This document shows positions 18,490 to 30,594 of a DNA stretch of 48,373 bases, one piece after another. The translations under genes were made by a program, and so were the position numbers. The notes below the pieces were generated by a model. It searched no databases, had not been told where the DNA came from, and saw only the letters and a program-made list of their open reading frames with translations. The DNA lies in contig JAOSJX010000014.1 of assembly GCA_027493875.1 (NCBI GenBank), positions 1 through 48,373 on the forward strand, written 5' to 3'. Each line of letters begins with the position of its first letter. Positions within the stretch are counted from its first letter, which is position 1. The DNA comes from Deltaproteobacteria bacterium. GTDB taxonomy: Bacteria > Lernaellota > Lernaellaia > JACKCT01.

Positions 18490-18622
18490 CAAATCTTCTC
18501 CCGGCGGCGGATATGATATCGTTCCTTTAACGTGAAAGGGACGCGCGATAAAAGCCCTTTGGAAGCGCTTACGAGGCGATCCCGCCGAAACACCCCGCAA
18601 GGAGGCGGCCCCGGCCGCGCTC

Positions 18623-20273
18623 ATGTCCGATCGTCCCGAGACGAAACCCGATCCTCTCGACGTGGTTCGGGCCTATCACCAGCGGACGAAGCATCATTAT
18701 CATCGTTACGCCAGGGCGCTCGGTTACATGGATTGGGAAACGCAGCCCGATCCCTTTCGCCGGTACGACGGCGCGGAGCTTTTGGAGCTCGACCGGCCCG
18801 CGCCGACGCCGGAACCGCGCTACCGTGATATTTTCGTTCCCGGCCGTGTCAAACCGGCGCCATTCGATCGCGATTTCGTCGGTCGTCTCTTTTTCGACGC
18901 GCTCGCGATTTCGGCGTGGAAACAATACGGCGACGCGCGCTGGTCTCTTCGCGTGAATCCGTCGAGCGGCAACCTGCATCCGACGGAGAGTTATCTCGTG
19001 TGCGGACCGGTGCCGGGGCTGGGTGGCGCGCCGGGGGTTTTTCATTACCAACCGTTTCTTCACGCGCTGGAGCGCCGCGCGACGTTTTCGGCGGGCGATT
19101 GGGAGGCGCTGCGCGGCGATTTCCGGAGCCGTCGGTCTTCGTGGGCCTGAGTTCGATCTATTGGCGGGAGTCGTGGAAATACGGCGAGCGCGCGTTCCGC
19201 TATTGCCAGCACGACGCCGGGCACGCGATCGCGGCGGTGGCGATATCGGCGGCGGCGTTGGGGTACGAGGCGCGTTTGATGGAACACGTGACCGATACCG
19301 AGATCGCCGCGCTTCCTGGGGATTGATGTTCAAACGGGTATCGAAGCGGAGCACGCCGACGCGCTGATCGTTTTGTTTCCGACCGGTGCGGTGGGTAACG
19401 AACTGGTTCGAATGCATTCGTTGCCGCCGGTCACCGGCGTGCGCGACGAATCCGCGCCGAACGCGCTCAGCGCCGATCATCACGCGTGGCCGGTGATCGA
19501 GGCGGTGTCCGAGGCGAGCGAGAAAAAGGACACGCCGCCGGACGCCTATTGGGACGCCGCGCGGCATGAAAATACGTTCATCGCCTCTGTCGTTGGCGGA
19601 CCGTCCGCTCGGCGGATCATTCGGCAACGGCGCAGCGCCGTCGCCATGGACGGCCGCACCGGTCTCGGCCGTAACGGCTTTTTTCGAGATGCTCGCGCGG
19701 ACGTTGCCGGGAGGCGGACAGCCGCCGTTCGCGGCGATGCCGTGGCGGCCGTGCGTTCATTTGGCGATGTTCGCGCATCGCGTCCGCGATCTGGAGTGCG
19801 GGCTCTACGTGCTCGTTCGCGACGCGCGGGACGAGGACGCCCTGCGCGCATCGTTTCGCGACAGCTTCGTTTGGAAGCGGCCGGAGGAGTTGCCCGGAGG
19901 AACTCCCTTGTTTCTGCTGGCCGCGGGCGACTATCGGCGCCACGCGATGAGCGTCTCGTGCACGCAGGAAATCGCGTCGCACGGCGCGTTCGCGCTCGGT
20001 ATGATCGCGCGCTATCGAGAAACGCTGGAGGAGTCCGGCCCATGGTTTTATCGGCGGTTGCATTGGGAAGCGGGCGCCGTGGGGCAGGTCCTCTATCTGG
20101 AAGCCGAAGCGGCGAAGCTCCGCGCGACGGGCATCGGTTGCTTCTTCGACGACGCGATGCACGAGCAATTCGGCCTCGCCGATGACCGGTTTCAAACGAT
20201 CTACCACTTCACCGTCGGCGCGCCGGTCGAGGACCCGCGGCTGGCCACCATGGAAGCCTACGCGGTCCGTTAG
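18623..20273 (+). CDS. Tandem nitroreductase-family (SagB-like) oxidoreductase, four frameshifts
   Basis: About 550 residues with two flavin nitroreductase-like halves. The first half has YHQRTKHHYHRYARALGYMDW, then VNPSSGNLHPTESYLV and FRYCQHDAGHAIAAVAISAAALGY, matching SagB-type enzymes that act as FMN dehydrogenases on azoline-containing peptides or in uncharacterised pathways. The second half has RRIIRQRRSAVAM, PFAAMPWRPCVHLAMF, CTQEIASHGAFALGM and WEAGAVGQVLYLEAEA. Breaks occur near 19125, 19315, 19655 and possibly between these; each is a short homopolymer slip. An AAGGAGG lies 17 bases before ATG 18623, slightly far. No YcaO or precursor gene is adjacent. Confidence 0.82.
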
Positions 20274-20580
20274 CGGGCGGCCGAATCGCCGCCGACCTCG
20301 GCGGCGGAATGGCCGGGCCGGACCTTTTTCGTCTCTCTGTGAGGAAGACCGCGGTTCAGTGTAACAGGGCATGACCATGAGTTGTAACGAGGCCGGATTT
20401 GTGATATATTTCTAAACATCAACCATGGCTCCGGATACCGGAGAATCGCTCCGGGAAACGAATGGATCGTGTCGGTCTCTTCCTCCTTGAAAGCGTGGTT
20501 GAGATAGCAACACGCTCGTGAACGTTCGATTTTTGGCGTTTTATTGACATAAAGCGCTAGGCGGTCGACGCGAGACCGAT
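20274..20580. other. Intergenic region, AT-rich relative to flanks
   Basis: No convincing gene in about 300 bases. It contains AT-rich blocks (GTGATATATTTCTAAACATC near 20400 and TTTTTGGCGTTTTATTGACAT near 20530), which mark it as regulatory DNA ahead of the HD-GYP gene. Confidence 0.6.
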
Positions 20581-20596
20581 TGGCATGGCCATTGCG
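20581..20596 (+). promoter_or_regulatory. Candidate sigma-54 (-24/-12) promoter
   Basis: TGGCAT-GGCCA-TTGCG has the GG and GC elements separated by ten bases, as in the RpoN consensus TGGCAC-N5-TTGC. It lies 50-65 bases before ATG 20646, giving a short leader. The last consensus base of each box deviates. Confidence 0.5.
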
Positions 20597-20645
20597 AACT
20601 GGGGGACATGGACGTCCCGCAACGAACGATCGCACGGAGGCGACC

Positions 20646-22028
20646 ATGGGCTTGAGCCTCGATGTCCTGATTCTGACGATCAGGGAGCGCGCGTTTGGCG
20701 ACATGGTCGGCGAGCTGCGGCGCGCGGGCATCGACCCGCGCGTCGTCCACGCCGTCTCCGAAGACGAATTCCTTGAAAAACTCGTTGGCCGCTTCGATGT
20801 CATTGTTGTCGGCGAGGAGCGCGGCCATTACCTCGCCATCCGGGCGCTGAAGCACATGCAGGCCCGCGGCGTTGATTCGCCGTTGATCGTTGTCTCCGAA
20901 TCGATCGGCGAGGAAAGGGCCGTTTCCTACCTCAAACAGGGCGCCGCGGACTTTCTGCTTTACGACCGGCTTGGCCGGCTGGGGACCGCGATCCTTCAAG
21001 CGGTCGAAAACCGTCGCGCGGCGGCGCGGGCCGACGCCCACGAGCCGCCGGCGAATCCTCGGGAAATTTTTCGGAACGTCATCGAAAACGTGCGGGACAT
21101 CGTTTACGTATTTCACACGAAGCCGGACCGCCGCCTGGTTTACATCAGCCCGTCCGTCCGATGCACCGGATACCAGGTCGAGGAGTTTCTCGCCGACCCC
21201 GACCTTTGCCGGCGCATCATCGTGCCGGACGACCGGGAGCTTTGGGATTCCCTGCTCGCGGGGCGCATCGCGCCGGGCGCGCCGGTGACGCTGCGCTGCC
21301 AGGGCAAATCGAACGAGCCGCTGGTCTTCGAACATCGCCACGCGGAGGTGTATGACGAAAGCGGCAACGTGACGGCCGTTCACGGCATCGCCCGGGAAAC
21401 CGGGCCGCGGTGGAACCGCGAAAACGAGACGCGGACCGCGCTCATCCGCCATAAGGAAATGTTCAAACAGGCCGTGAGTTCCCTGGCCGCGGCCCTCGAA
21501 AATCGAGACCCGGAATTTTCCGGCCATCATCGCCGCGTGGCGCGCCTCGCCGCGGAAATCGCCAAAGCCATGGGATTGCCCGAAACGCAGGTGGACGGCA
21601 TCGAGGTGGCGGGTCTGGTGCACGACGTCGGAAAAATTGTCGTGCCCGAGCAATGTCTCTCGAAACCGTCGGCGCTGACCCCGGCGGAATGGAACACCGT
21701 CATGGAACACCCGCGCGCGGGATTCGAGATTCTGCGTCAGGTCGATTTCCCGTGGCCCGTCGCGCGCACCGTCCTCGAACACCAGGAACGGCTCGACGGC
21801 TCGGGTTATCCCTTCGGCCTCAAAGGGGACGAAATACTGCTCGACGCGCGGATCGTCGCCGTCGCCGACGTGGTCGACGCCATCACGGCCGAAAAAGCCT
21901 ATCGCCGAGCGCGGTCGATCGACGAGGCGCTCGCCGAAATCGAGGCGAAGAAATCGATCCTTTACGACGCCGACGCGGTGGCCGCGTGCGTTCGGGTGTG
22001 CCGCGACAAATCCATCGATTGGAACTGA
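20646..22028 (+). CDS. Pseudo-receiver, PAS, HD-GYP protein (cyclic-di-GMP phosphodiesterase)
   Basis: 460 residues from ATG 20646 behind GGAGG. Residues 5-125 resemble a response-regulator receiver (LIVVSESIGEERAVSYLKQGAADFLL), but the phosphoacceptor Asp position reads VIVVGEERG (Gly56). A PAS domain (about 135-255) shows NVRDIVYVFHTKPDRRLVYISPSV. The HD-GYP domain contains GHHRRVARLA, HDVGK (H326, D327), MEHPRAGFEIL, EHQERLDGSGYP (GYP at 387) and VADVVDAI, so it should hydrolyse c-di-GMP. Putative sigma-54 control and a PilZ c-di-GMP receptor gene at 45 kb are consistent with motility or surface regulation. Confidence 0.9.
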   Translation: MGLSLDVLILTIRERAFGDMVGELRRAGIDPRVVHAVSEDEFLEKLVGRFDVIVVGEERGHYLAIRALKHMQARGVDSPLIVVSESIGEERAVSYLKQGAADFLLYDRLGRLGTAILQAVENRRAAARADAHEPPANPREIFRNVIENVRDIVYVFHTKPDRRLVYISPSVRCTGYQVEEFLADPDLCRRIIVPDDRELWDSLLAGRIAPGAPVTLRCQGKSNEPLVFEHRHAEVYDESGNVTAVHGIARETGPRWNRENETRTALIRHKEMFKQAVSSLAAALENRDPEFSGHHRRVARLAAEIAKAMGLPETQVDGIEVAGLVHDVGKIVVPEQCLSKPSALTPAEWNTVMEHPRAGFEILRQVDFPWPVARTVLEHQERLDGSGYPFGLKGDEILLDARIVAVADVVDAITAEKAYRRARSIDEALAEIEAKKSILYDADAVAACVRVCRDKSIDWN

Positions 22029-22094
22029 CGCCACTCCGCGGAGGGCCCTCCCGGGTAAGCCGGATTACCAACTCGTCGGGTTCGCCCGTGCCTT

Positions 22095-22108
22095 TTGACC
22101 TGCGTCAA
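22095..22108. promoter_or_regulatory. CRP/FNR-type binding site upstream of ferredoxin
   Basis: TTGACCTGCGTCAA is a perfect 5-4-5 palindrome (TTGAC-N4-GTCAA) of the CRP/FNR superfamily kind, followed by a T-rich tract. It lies 118 bases upstream of the ferredoxin ATG. A near-identical box (TTGACCTGGATCAA) occurs upstream of sdhC. Confidence 0.55.
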
Positions 22109-22225
22109 GTCGCCTTTTTTTCAACCCGCTAAAATCGGTTCCGGTTCGGGGCTATGGCGCCCTCCTTGGGTCCTTGAAGAAGGTCGGGCAGGCCGGGTGA
22201 GCCGGCCGGGAAGGAGACGGATAGG

Positions 22226-22396
22226 ATGTCCGTTTGCGTGATCAACAACGAATGTATCGCCTGTGACGCCTGCTTTGACGTGTGCCCGCGCGAATGCATC
22301 GAGCCGGGCGACATCTACCATGTCGATCCGGTCGCGTGCGAAGGCTGCGGGTCGTGCGCGGACGTTTGTCCGACCGGGGCGTGTATCATCCACTGA
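22226..22396 (+). CDS. 2[4Fe-4S] ferredoxin
   Basis: 56 residues from ATG 22226 with AAGGAGA upstream. Two classic cluster motifs are present, CIACDACFDVCPREC and CEGCGSCADVCPTGAC, each CxxCxxCxxxCP-like. It is a small soluble low-potential electron carrier of the clostridial/bacterial type. It stands alone between a CRP/FNR-like box and a strong terminator, so it is probably a monocistronic, redox-controlled gene. Confidence 0.95.
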   Translation: MSVCVINNECIACDACFDVCPRECIEPGDIYHVDPVACEGCGSCADVCPTGACIIH

Positions 22397-22429
22397 ATCC
22401 TTTTCTTACGCCGCCTTCTTGCTCGTGGT

Positions 22430-22462
22430 CGCCGGAGGTTACAGAACCTCCGGCGTTCTTGT
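22430..22462 (+). terminator. Rho-independent terminator after ferredoxin
   Basis: An 11-bp perfect stem (CGCCGGAGGTT / AACCTCCGGCG) with loop ACAG is followed by TTCTTGT. It begins 33 bases after the ferredoxin stop. Confidence 0.8.
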
Positions 22463-22631
22463 ATCCGCCGGCGCGGGGCCGCGCCACCGGAACGCCGTTA
22501 ACTCGATCCGGCCCGTGTTGACTCCGACGTCCTGACGGCGCAGCTCCGAAATTCATCCTTCCTCCCTCATCCTTCCCTTGACGCCGACGCGCCGCCCGCT
22601 ATTGTCCGTTGGCCATTATCCCGGAGCGCGC

Positions 22632-23531
22632 GTGAGCGAGTCCCGCCAGCCTATCCCCGCCAAAGTCCATCTGGCGCTTCTGTTCGTGCAATTCACGTTC
22701 GGAATCTTTCACGTGGTCGGCAAAGGGCTGCTCGGTCACATGCATCCGCTCGCGCTCGCCGGCATCCGCGTCACGGTCGCCGCGCCGCTGTTGCTGGCGC
22801 TGGCGTGGGCGCTGTCCCACGAAAAACCGAAACGGAGCGATCTGCCCACGCTGGCGGTGCTCGGGCTGTTCGGCGTCTTCATCAATCAGGTGCTGTTCAT
22901 CACCGGGCTCTCGTATACCACCGCCACGAACGCGGCGATCCTCATGCCCGCCATCCCCGTTTTCACCGCCGCCGTCGCCGCGACGTTTCGCGTCGAGCGG
23001 ATGACGATCTTCAAAGCTCTCGGTGTGGCCTTTGCCGTCGGCGGCGCGCTGGTGATGCTGGACGTGTTCCGCTTTTCGCTCGCGCGCGAAACCGTATTCG
23101 GCAACATTCTGATTCTGCTCAACACGCTTTCGTTCTCGTGCTACCTCGTCATCCAGCGGCCGATTCTCAAGCGCCTCTCGCCCGTCACGGTCGTCGCGTG
23201 GGCGTACCTCTTCGGCGGCGCGGGCGTCCTCGCCGTCAGCGCGCCGAAGATGATCGAATTCGTCTCGTCGGGACCGGAATTGTGGATGTATGCGGGACTC
23301 GCTTACGTGGTGCTCATTCCGACGACCATCGTCTACGTGGTCAACGCGTGGGCGGTTTCCCGTTCAACCGCCACCCTCGTCGCCACCTACACGACCCTTC
23401 AACCGCTCGCCACCGCGAGTTTCGCGGGCCTCTTCCTCGGGGAAGCGGTCGGCCGGCGCGAAGCCGCCGGCTTCGTCCTCATTGTCGCCGGCCTCATGTT
23501 TGTCAGCCGGAGCCGGAACAAGGAATCTTAG
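22632..23531 (+). CDS. EamA/DMT-family transporter
   Basis: 299 residues from GTG 22632. Ten predicted membrane helices form the usual two five-helix EamA repeats. PLALAGIRVTVAAPLLLALAW lies in the first repeat, and VYVVNAWAVSRSTATLVATY with LQPLATASFAGLFLGEAV lies in the second. It is a drug/metabolite exporter whose substrate cannot be inferred. Its TAG stop overlaps the stop of the convergent lipoprotein gene by 2 bases. Confidence 0.9.
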   Translation: MSESRQPIPAKVHLALLFVQFTFGIFHVVGKGLLGHMHPLALAGIRVTVAAPLLLALAWALSHEKPKRSDLPTLAVLGLFGVFINQVLFITGLSYTTATNAAILMPAIPVFTAAVAATFRVERMTIFKALGVAFAVGGALVMLDVFRFSLARETVFGNILILLNTLSFSCYLVIQRPILKRLSPVTVVAWAYLFGGAGVLAVSAPKMIEFVSSGPELWMYAGLAYVVLIPTTIVYVVNAWAVSRSTATLVATYTTLQPLATASFAGLFLGEAVGRREAAGFVLIVAGLMFVSRSRNKES

Positions 23532-26149
23532 TCGCCGCCGTTAAGCCCCATTGAGAAGTCGGCGCGCCAAAGCGCCCGATCCGCAAAATAGAGCGCCGTC
23601 AGCGTATTGGCGTCGAGGATCGCAAGCGACATGAATTGGCCGACCCCGTAGCCGTTGTTGTCGAGGGGGAACGTGGCCCAGGGGCCGAACATATTGTGAA
23701 CGTAGATCACGTTGACGGGGCTCAGCATGTGAACGTAGCCGTTATCGTCCACCGCGATCGCATTCCAGAAACCGCCTGAGGTTCCCGAATACGCGGTTTC
23801 CGTCGTCCACGTGCCGGAGGAATTGGTCGCGTACAGCAGATCGTCCAGCGTATCGTTGAAGTTTAGCTGATGTGAAGATAGTCTTCGCCGTCGACGACGA
23901 GGTGAACCTTCTTGCCCACGTCGTCCGCGCGGGCGTCGATGGTCGATGTCATCCACGTCTCCCCGCCATCATTCGCGTATTTTAGGTCGCCGTTCCCCTC
24001 GTCGTAATACGCGATATGGATGACGCCTGCGGAGTCCGCGCCGATGGACGAATAGCTGCCGACGTTGGGGCCTTGGTCCACGGTCGTTTCCAGCCAGGCC
24101 GCCACCGCGCCGTTCGGCCATGCGTAACTTCAGGGCCGTGTCCGTTTCGTTGTAGTAGCTGATGTGAACGGTATCGTCCGGATCGACGGTGAGCGACGTG
24201 TGGTAACCCAGTTCGTCGCCGTCCCCAGCGTCCACCGTTTCAAGCACCCACGTCCCGGACGCATTCGTCGCGTATTCCAGTTCGTTAGGCGAATCGTCAA
24301 AATAGCTGATATGGGCTTTGTCGGATGAGTCAAGACCGGTCGAGCAGTATTTTCCCCTCGCAAGCGAAGCATCGATATTGGTGCTGACCCAGCTTCCGGA
24401 TTGGTCGGTTCCGTAGATCAGCCCCGCGTCACCAACGGAGTTGTAATAGCACACGTGAATGTCGCCGCTGCTATCCACCTGGACATCGATATTCTCATAG
24501 GGCTCATGGGCGTCGACATCCACAATCGTCTCTGTCCAGGCGGTGATGGCGCTCGGCGGGATGTCGTCGTAATGGCGGAGTTCGCCGTTTTGGTAGTTGC
24601 AATGCGCGAGGTGAACGTAGTCCGATGAATCGACCGCGGCCTGCGCGTACGTCCCCCGGCCCCGTCGTTGTCCACCGTCTCGGCCGCCCACGTCCCGGTG
24701 CTGTTCGTCGCATAGAGGAGATAAGCCCCGTCGCCTTGGAAGCCGATGTGGACGTCGTCGCTCGAATCGACGGCGATCGTGGAGTACCGGCCCGAGTTGC
24801 TGTTGTCGTACATCAACTCCGTCGTCCACGTGAGCGCCGCCGTGACATCCGAGTAATGGGCGACCCGGAGATCCAAGTCGGTATTGTCGTAGTACGAAAT
24901 CCAGATTTCGTTTGCGCTGTCGATGGCGATGGACGTGTAACGGCCGTCGTTATTGACGGTCGATTCTACGATCGACGCCGCCCACGTCCCGCTGGCGTTG
25001 GTCGCATAGCCGAGATCGTCGGCCGTCGCGTCGTAATAACTGATATGCACGTAGCCCAGGCTGTCCAGAGCGATGGAAGATTCGTTGCCGACGTCGCCGC
25101 TGGTGGTGACCGGAACGATGCTCCACGATCCGCCCGTGTTGGTCGCGTAATAAAGGTCGTGACCGGTGACGTAGTCGAAGCTGATATGAACGTTGTCGGA
25201 ACCGTCCACCGCGATCGAAGGGTTTTGGCCCGTAATGTTTGTCGAGTGAACCGTTTCCGTTACCCAACTCCCGCCGGCGTCCGTAGCGTACACCAAGTCA
25301 CGATTAAGGGAGTCATAAAAAGCGACATGCCGGTCGTCTGACGAATCGAGAACGAGATCCGGTGTTTCTCCGAAAACGGCGATGAAATCCTCGTCCCACG
25401 CCGCCGCGAAGGTTTCCCGTCGCGACGTAAACGTTGCGGCCTTTGATGTACGCGTAATGCGGGACGTCGAATGAGTCGAGAGCCATCGCCAGGCCGGACC
25501 AACCGGGAACGCCGCCTTCCAGGTAGGTAATCTCTAGACCGAGAGTGGTCGTGGTCGTCGTCGTGGTCGTGGGCACGGTGGTGGTTGTCGAGGACGTTGT
25601 CGTTGTCGAGGACGATGAGGTTGTGCTGGTCGACGAAGAGGACGTTGTCGTCGTCGAGCCCGGCGTGGTCGTCGTCGTGGTTCCGGGTGTTGTTGTCGTC
25701 GTGGTGGAGGACGATGACGTCGTCGTGGAAGACGAAGCCGTTGTCGTTGTCGTGCCCGGTGTGGTTGTGGTCGTTGTCCCGGGAGCCGTTGTTGTGGTGG
25801 TGCCGGGTGCTGTCGTGGTTGTTGTGCCCGGCGCGGTCGTCGTCGTTGTTCCAGCGGTCACCGTCGTCGTTGTGGTGGTCGGCGGAACGGTCGTGGTCGT
25901 AGTCGTATCGTCGTCATCATCACCGGTATCGTCGTCGCCCGTATCATCGTCGCCGGTGTCGTCATCCGCCGAATCGTCGTCGGCATCGTCGTCGAAGAGA
26001 TCGTCGTCACCGACATCGTCATCATCATCCGTAGGGGTCCCACGGCCGCTGTCGTCATCATCATCGTCCCCGCACGAGCAGGCCGTCGCGAAAACCATTG
26101 GAGTAGTAAGAAGAAAAAGAACCAGACACCGGGTTAACACGGAGGCCAT
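23528..26149 (-). CDS. Large repeat-rich surface lipoprotein with poly-Asp and poly-Thr stalk, four or more frameshifts
   Basis: About 870 residues reconstructed from ATG 26149 (GGAAGGGG upstream). The signal peptide ends at a lipobox around VFATAC. The mature protein starts SCGDDDDDD, then comes an Asp-rich stretch, then about 130 residues of Thr/Ser-rich linker with eight-residue APGTTTTT units (DNA-level 24-bp repeats near 25750-25860). The rest is about a dozen 45-50-residue repeats of the pattern SIAVDSxGxVHISYYDxxxxDLxYATNxSGxW, suggesting beta-propeller blades. Frames break near 25425, 24650, 24115 and 23870. It is most likely a lipid-anchored, stalked surface binding protein. Confidence 0.8.
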
Positions 26150-26254
26150 GGGCTGGTCCCCTTCCAACGAATGAAATGTCGCGTTCAGAACTAAGTAAAG
26201 GAATGGGGCGGGATATTAAGTCAGTGATCTTACGGATTTGGGGATGCTCTAAAA

Positions 26255-27000
26255 CTAATCGCGGGCGAGCCGCGCGAGCAGGTATTCCCGGTTCAAGCGC
26301 GCGATGTGGCGCACCGGAGATCTCCTTCGGACAGAAGACCTCGCATTCGCGGTGGTTGGAGCAGTGGCCGAAGCCCTGTTCGTCCATGCGGTCGACCATC
26401 GCGAGCGCCCGGCGCTTGGCCTCGACGCGTCCTTGCGGCAGTTGCGCGAGATGCGAAACCTTCGCCGCCGTGAACAACATCGCCGATCCGTTTGGGCACG
26501 CCGCCACGCACGCGCCGCATCCGATGCACGCCGCCGCGTCCATCGCCGACTCCGCCGCGTCCGCGTTGATCGGAAGGGCGTTGGCGTCCTGCGCGCCGCC
26601 GGTGGAAACGGAAACGTAGCCCCCGGACTGAATAATCTTGTCAAACGCGCCGCGGTCGATGACCAGATCGCGAATGACGGGAAACGCCGCGGAACGCCAC
26701 GGCTCGATCGTGATCGTCGATCCGTCGGCGAACGAACGCATGTGCACCTGGCACAGCGTTGTCCCTTTTTCGCCGCCGTGCGGCAGGCCGTTCACCACCG
26801 CGCCACACATCCCGCAGATGCCTTCGCGGCAATCCGAATCGAACGAGATCGGCTCTTTGCCCTCGGTAATCAAGTTCTCGTTCAGTTGGTCGAGCATTTC
26901 CAAAGGACTGGTCCGGCGAGATGCCGTCCACCTGAAACGTCTCCATCCGCCCGCGGTCGTTGCGGTCTTTCTGGCGCCAGATTTTGAGCGTAAGTTTCAT
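26255..27000 (-). CDS. sdhB: Succinate dehydrogenase/fumarate reductase iron-sulfur subunit, two frameshifts
   Basis: About 248 residues starting [20 protein letters not shown]. The [2Fe-2S] ligands lie in [17 protein letters not shown] with a distal TLCQVH. The [4Fe-4S]/[3Fe-4S] ligands lie in [14 protein letters not shown] and [15 protein letters not shown]. It passes electrons from SdhA to the quinone site. The frame breaks near 26905 (after PDQS, T run) and near 26310 (before [16 protein letters not shown]). It is the third gene of sdhCAB, 16 bases after sdhA. Confidence 0.93.
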
Positions 27001-27016
27001 CGCCGAGGATTCCCCG

Positions 27017-28930
<1,914 letters not shown>

Positions 28931-28948
28931 GCGCGGTCTCTCCTTCGA

Positions 28949-29602
28949 TTACCCGTGGAAAATCATCACGGCGATCGGAATCAGCCCGAAGCCCACGCCC
29001 ACGACCACGCCGAAGGCGATGCCCTGCTGCGCATCAGGTCGTAAAGCGCGCGTTCGCCGTGCCGAGCCCGAGCGTCTGGAACGCGCTCCACATGCCGTGC
29101 GCGACGTGCGAAGCGACGACGATCATCGAGACGCTGTAAAAAATTCCCCACGCGGGATTTTCGTACAAGTCCGAAACGACGCCGTAAATCGTGCGCCCGC
29201 CCGTGTAGTGCATCCCTTCGCGTTTCATGCGGAAATTCACGAGATGAATGCCCAGAAAAACGAGCGTGTAAAATCCGGTCCACGGCATCAACCGCGAAAG
29301 AAGCCCGGCCTTGTTCTTGCGTCCGGCGGCGTAGCTTCACCGGCCGCGCGCCGAGGTTCGCGATCGTCACCCACGTCGCCCAAACGATGTGGATGATGAA
29401 CATGGCGAACAGGCCCACTTCCGCGAAGTTCATCCAGGATGCCCAGGCCGTGAAGATGCTCCGCGTATTGCTCGAAATGCGTGCGGCCGAAATATACCGT
29501 GCTGTTGCCGAGCAGGTGCAACGCCAGGAAACCAAGCAGCGCCAGGCCCGAAACGGCGACGATCTCCTTCTTACCGACCGAGGAGAAAATCTTGACGTTC
29601 AC
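28949..29602 (-). CDS. sdhC: Succinate dehydrogenase/fumarate reductase cytochrome b subunit, three frameshifts
   Basis: About 217 residues from GTG 29602. Five membrane helices carry the b-heme and quinone site. Candidate heme-ligand His residues lie in LALHLLGN, FIIHIVWATW, FLGIHLVNFR and ASHVAHGMWS, in the order expected for the single-subunit (B-type) anchor. Frames break near 29440, 29325 and 29040; corrected, the protein ends in IAVMIFHG. It is the first gene of sdhCAB. A CRP/FNR-like box lies 104 bases upstream. Confidence 0.9.
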
Positions 29603-29659
29603 CTTGCTTGACCTTTCGTCGGAGACAGGCGGACAAAACGCACAAAAGCAAGAAGCGTT

Positions 29660-30410
29660 TCAATACAAACGCCGTCGTCTGTCAAGGGCGAACACGCGGT
29701 TTTGCTTGACCTGGATCAAGTGCGTCCGATCGGGCGCCCGCGATCTTCGAAGCCGGAAAAACGAGCGCAAATACGCGATGCCGAAGGGCAATACGCGCGC
29801 GTTCGACGAGCCCGCCGCGCGGGGTTGGTAGTGGAACGGGATCTCGCCGATTTTCCGGCCCCGCCGATGCAGTTCGACGAGAATGACCTGCAGCGTTTCA
29901 AACCCCGCGCCGGTAACGTGGAGTTCGTCAATCGCCGCGCGGCGGTAGAGACGAAACCCGCTCGACAGGTCGAGCGTCTTTAAGCCCAATCCCCACCGGA
30001 AAAACGCGTTCAGGATGCGCGAGAGCCAATAGCGGGAGACCGGCATGTCGGCGCGTCCGCCGGCGACGTAGCGGCTCGCGATCACGAGGTCCGCGCTTCG
30101 GCGCGCCCTCCCAAAGCGGCGCGATGAACTCCGGCGGATGCGAAAGATCCGCGTCCATCGACAGCACGTACTCGCCGTTCGCCTTGGCGAAACCGGCGAG
30201 CAGCGCGTCGCCGTAACCGGCGCCCGGCTGAATCACGACGCGCGCGCCCGCGGCCTCCGCCGCTTTCGCCGTCGCCGCGTCGTCCGCGGAAACCGCCACG
30301 AGGATCTCATGCTGGGCGCCGATCCCAGAGCACACCGCTCGCGCCCCGCCGACCACGTCCGCCAGATTCTCCGCCTCGTTCTTCGCCGGGATGACAATCG
30401 AAAGGTCCAT
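29660..30410 (-). CDS. GT2-family glycosyltransferase (dolichol/polyprenol-phosphate mannosyltransferase-like), one frameshift
   Basis: About 250 residues from ATG 30410. MDLSIVIPAKNEAENL and SMDADLSHPPEFIAPLW (DxD) define the GT-A fold. After a frame break near 30090, LVIASRYVAGG, RYWLSRILNAFFRW and DLSSGFRLYRRAAI match polyprenyl-phosphate glycosyltransferases that load a sugar onto a lipid carrier. EIPFHYQPRAAGSS is the usual late motif. The last ~20 residues cover the FNR-like box and are low-complexity, so the true stop may be nearer 29720 and hidden by another indel. Confidence 0.85.
29706..29719. promoter_or_regulatory. CRP/FNR-type site upstream of sdhC
   Basis: TTGACCTGGATCAA (TTGAC-N4-ATCAA) matches the FNR-like palindrome and nearly duplicates the box at 22095. 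It lies upstream of sdhC on the minus strand, inside or at the very end of the GT2 gene's last codons, which fits regulation of complex II by oxygen or redox state. Confidence 0.55.
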
Positions 30411-30594
30411 CGAAATACAAACACTCCCGAATTGATCAAGTAACCGCGTGGATGATTAACCCTTTTTATGAGAACGGCAAAGGGAGAAAAAAGCGATGGG
30501 TCCGGCGAATTAATTTTCCGACGACGGCGGGTCGGTCATCGGCACTGCAATGGTATCCCCATCGAGATAGCGTTGTGTCCAGCGGCATTCCATT

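Noticed and set aside
17436..18530. Plus-strand frame opposite the ankyrin gene
   Set aside because: The minus strand shows perfect ankyrin periodicity; the plus frame only mirrors it.
25545..26174. Plus-strand open frame made almost only of Val
   Set aside because: It is the reverse complement of Thr/Asp codons in the lipoprotein stalk (ACC/GAC read as GGT/GTC).
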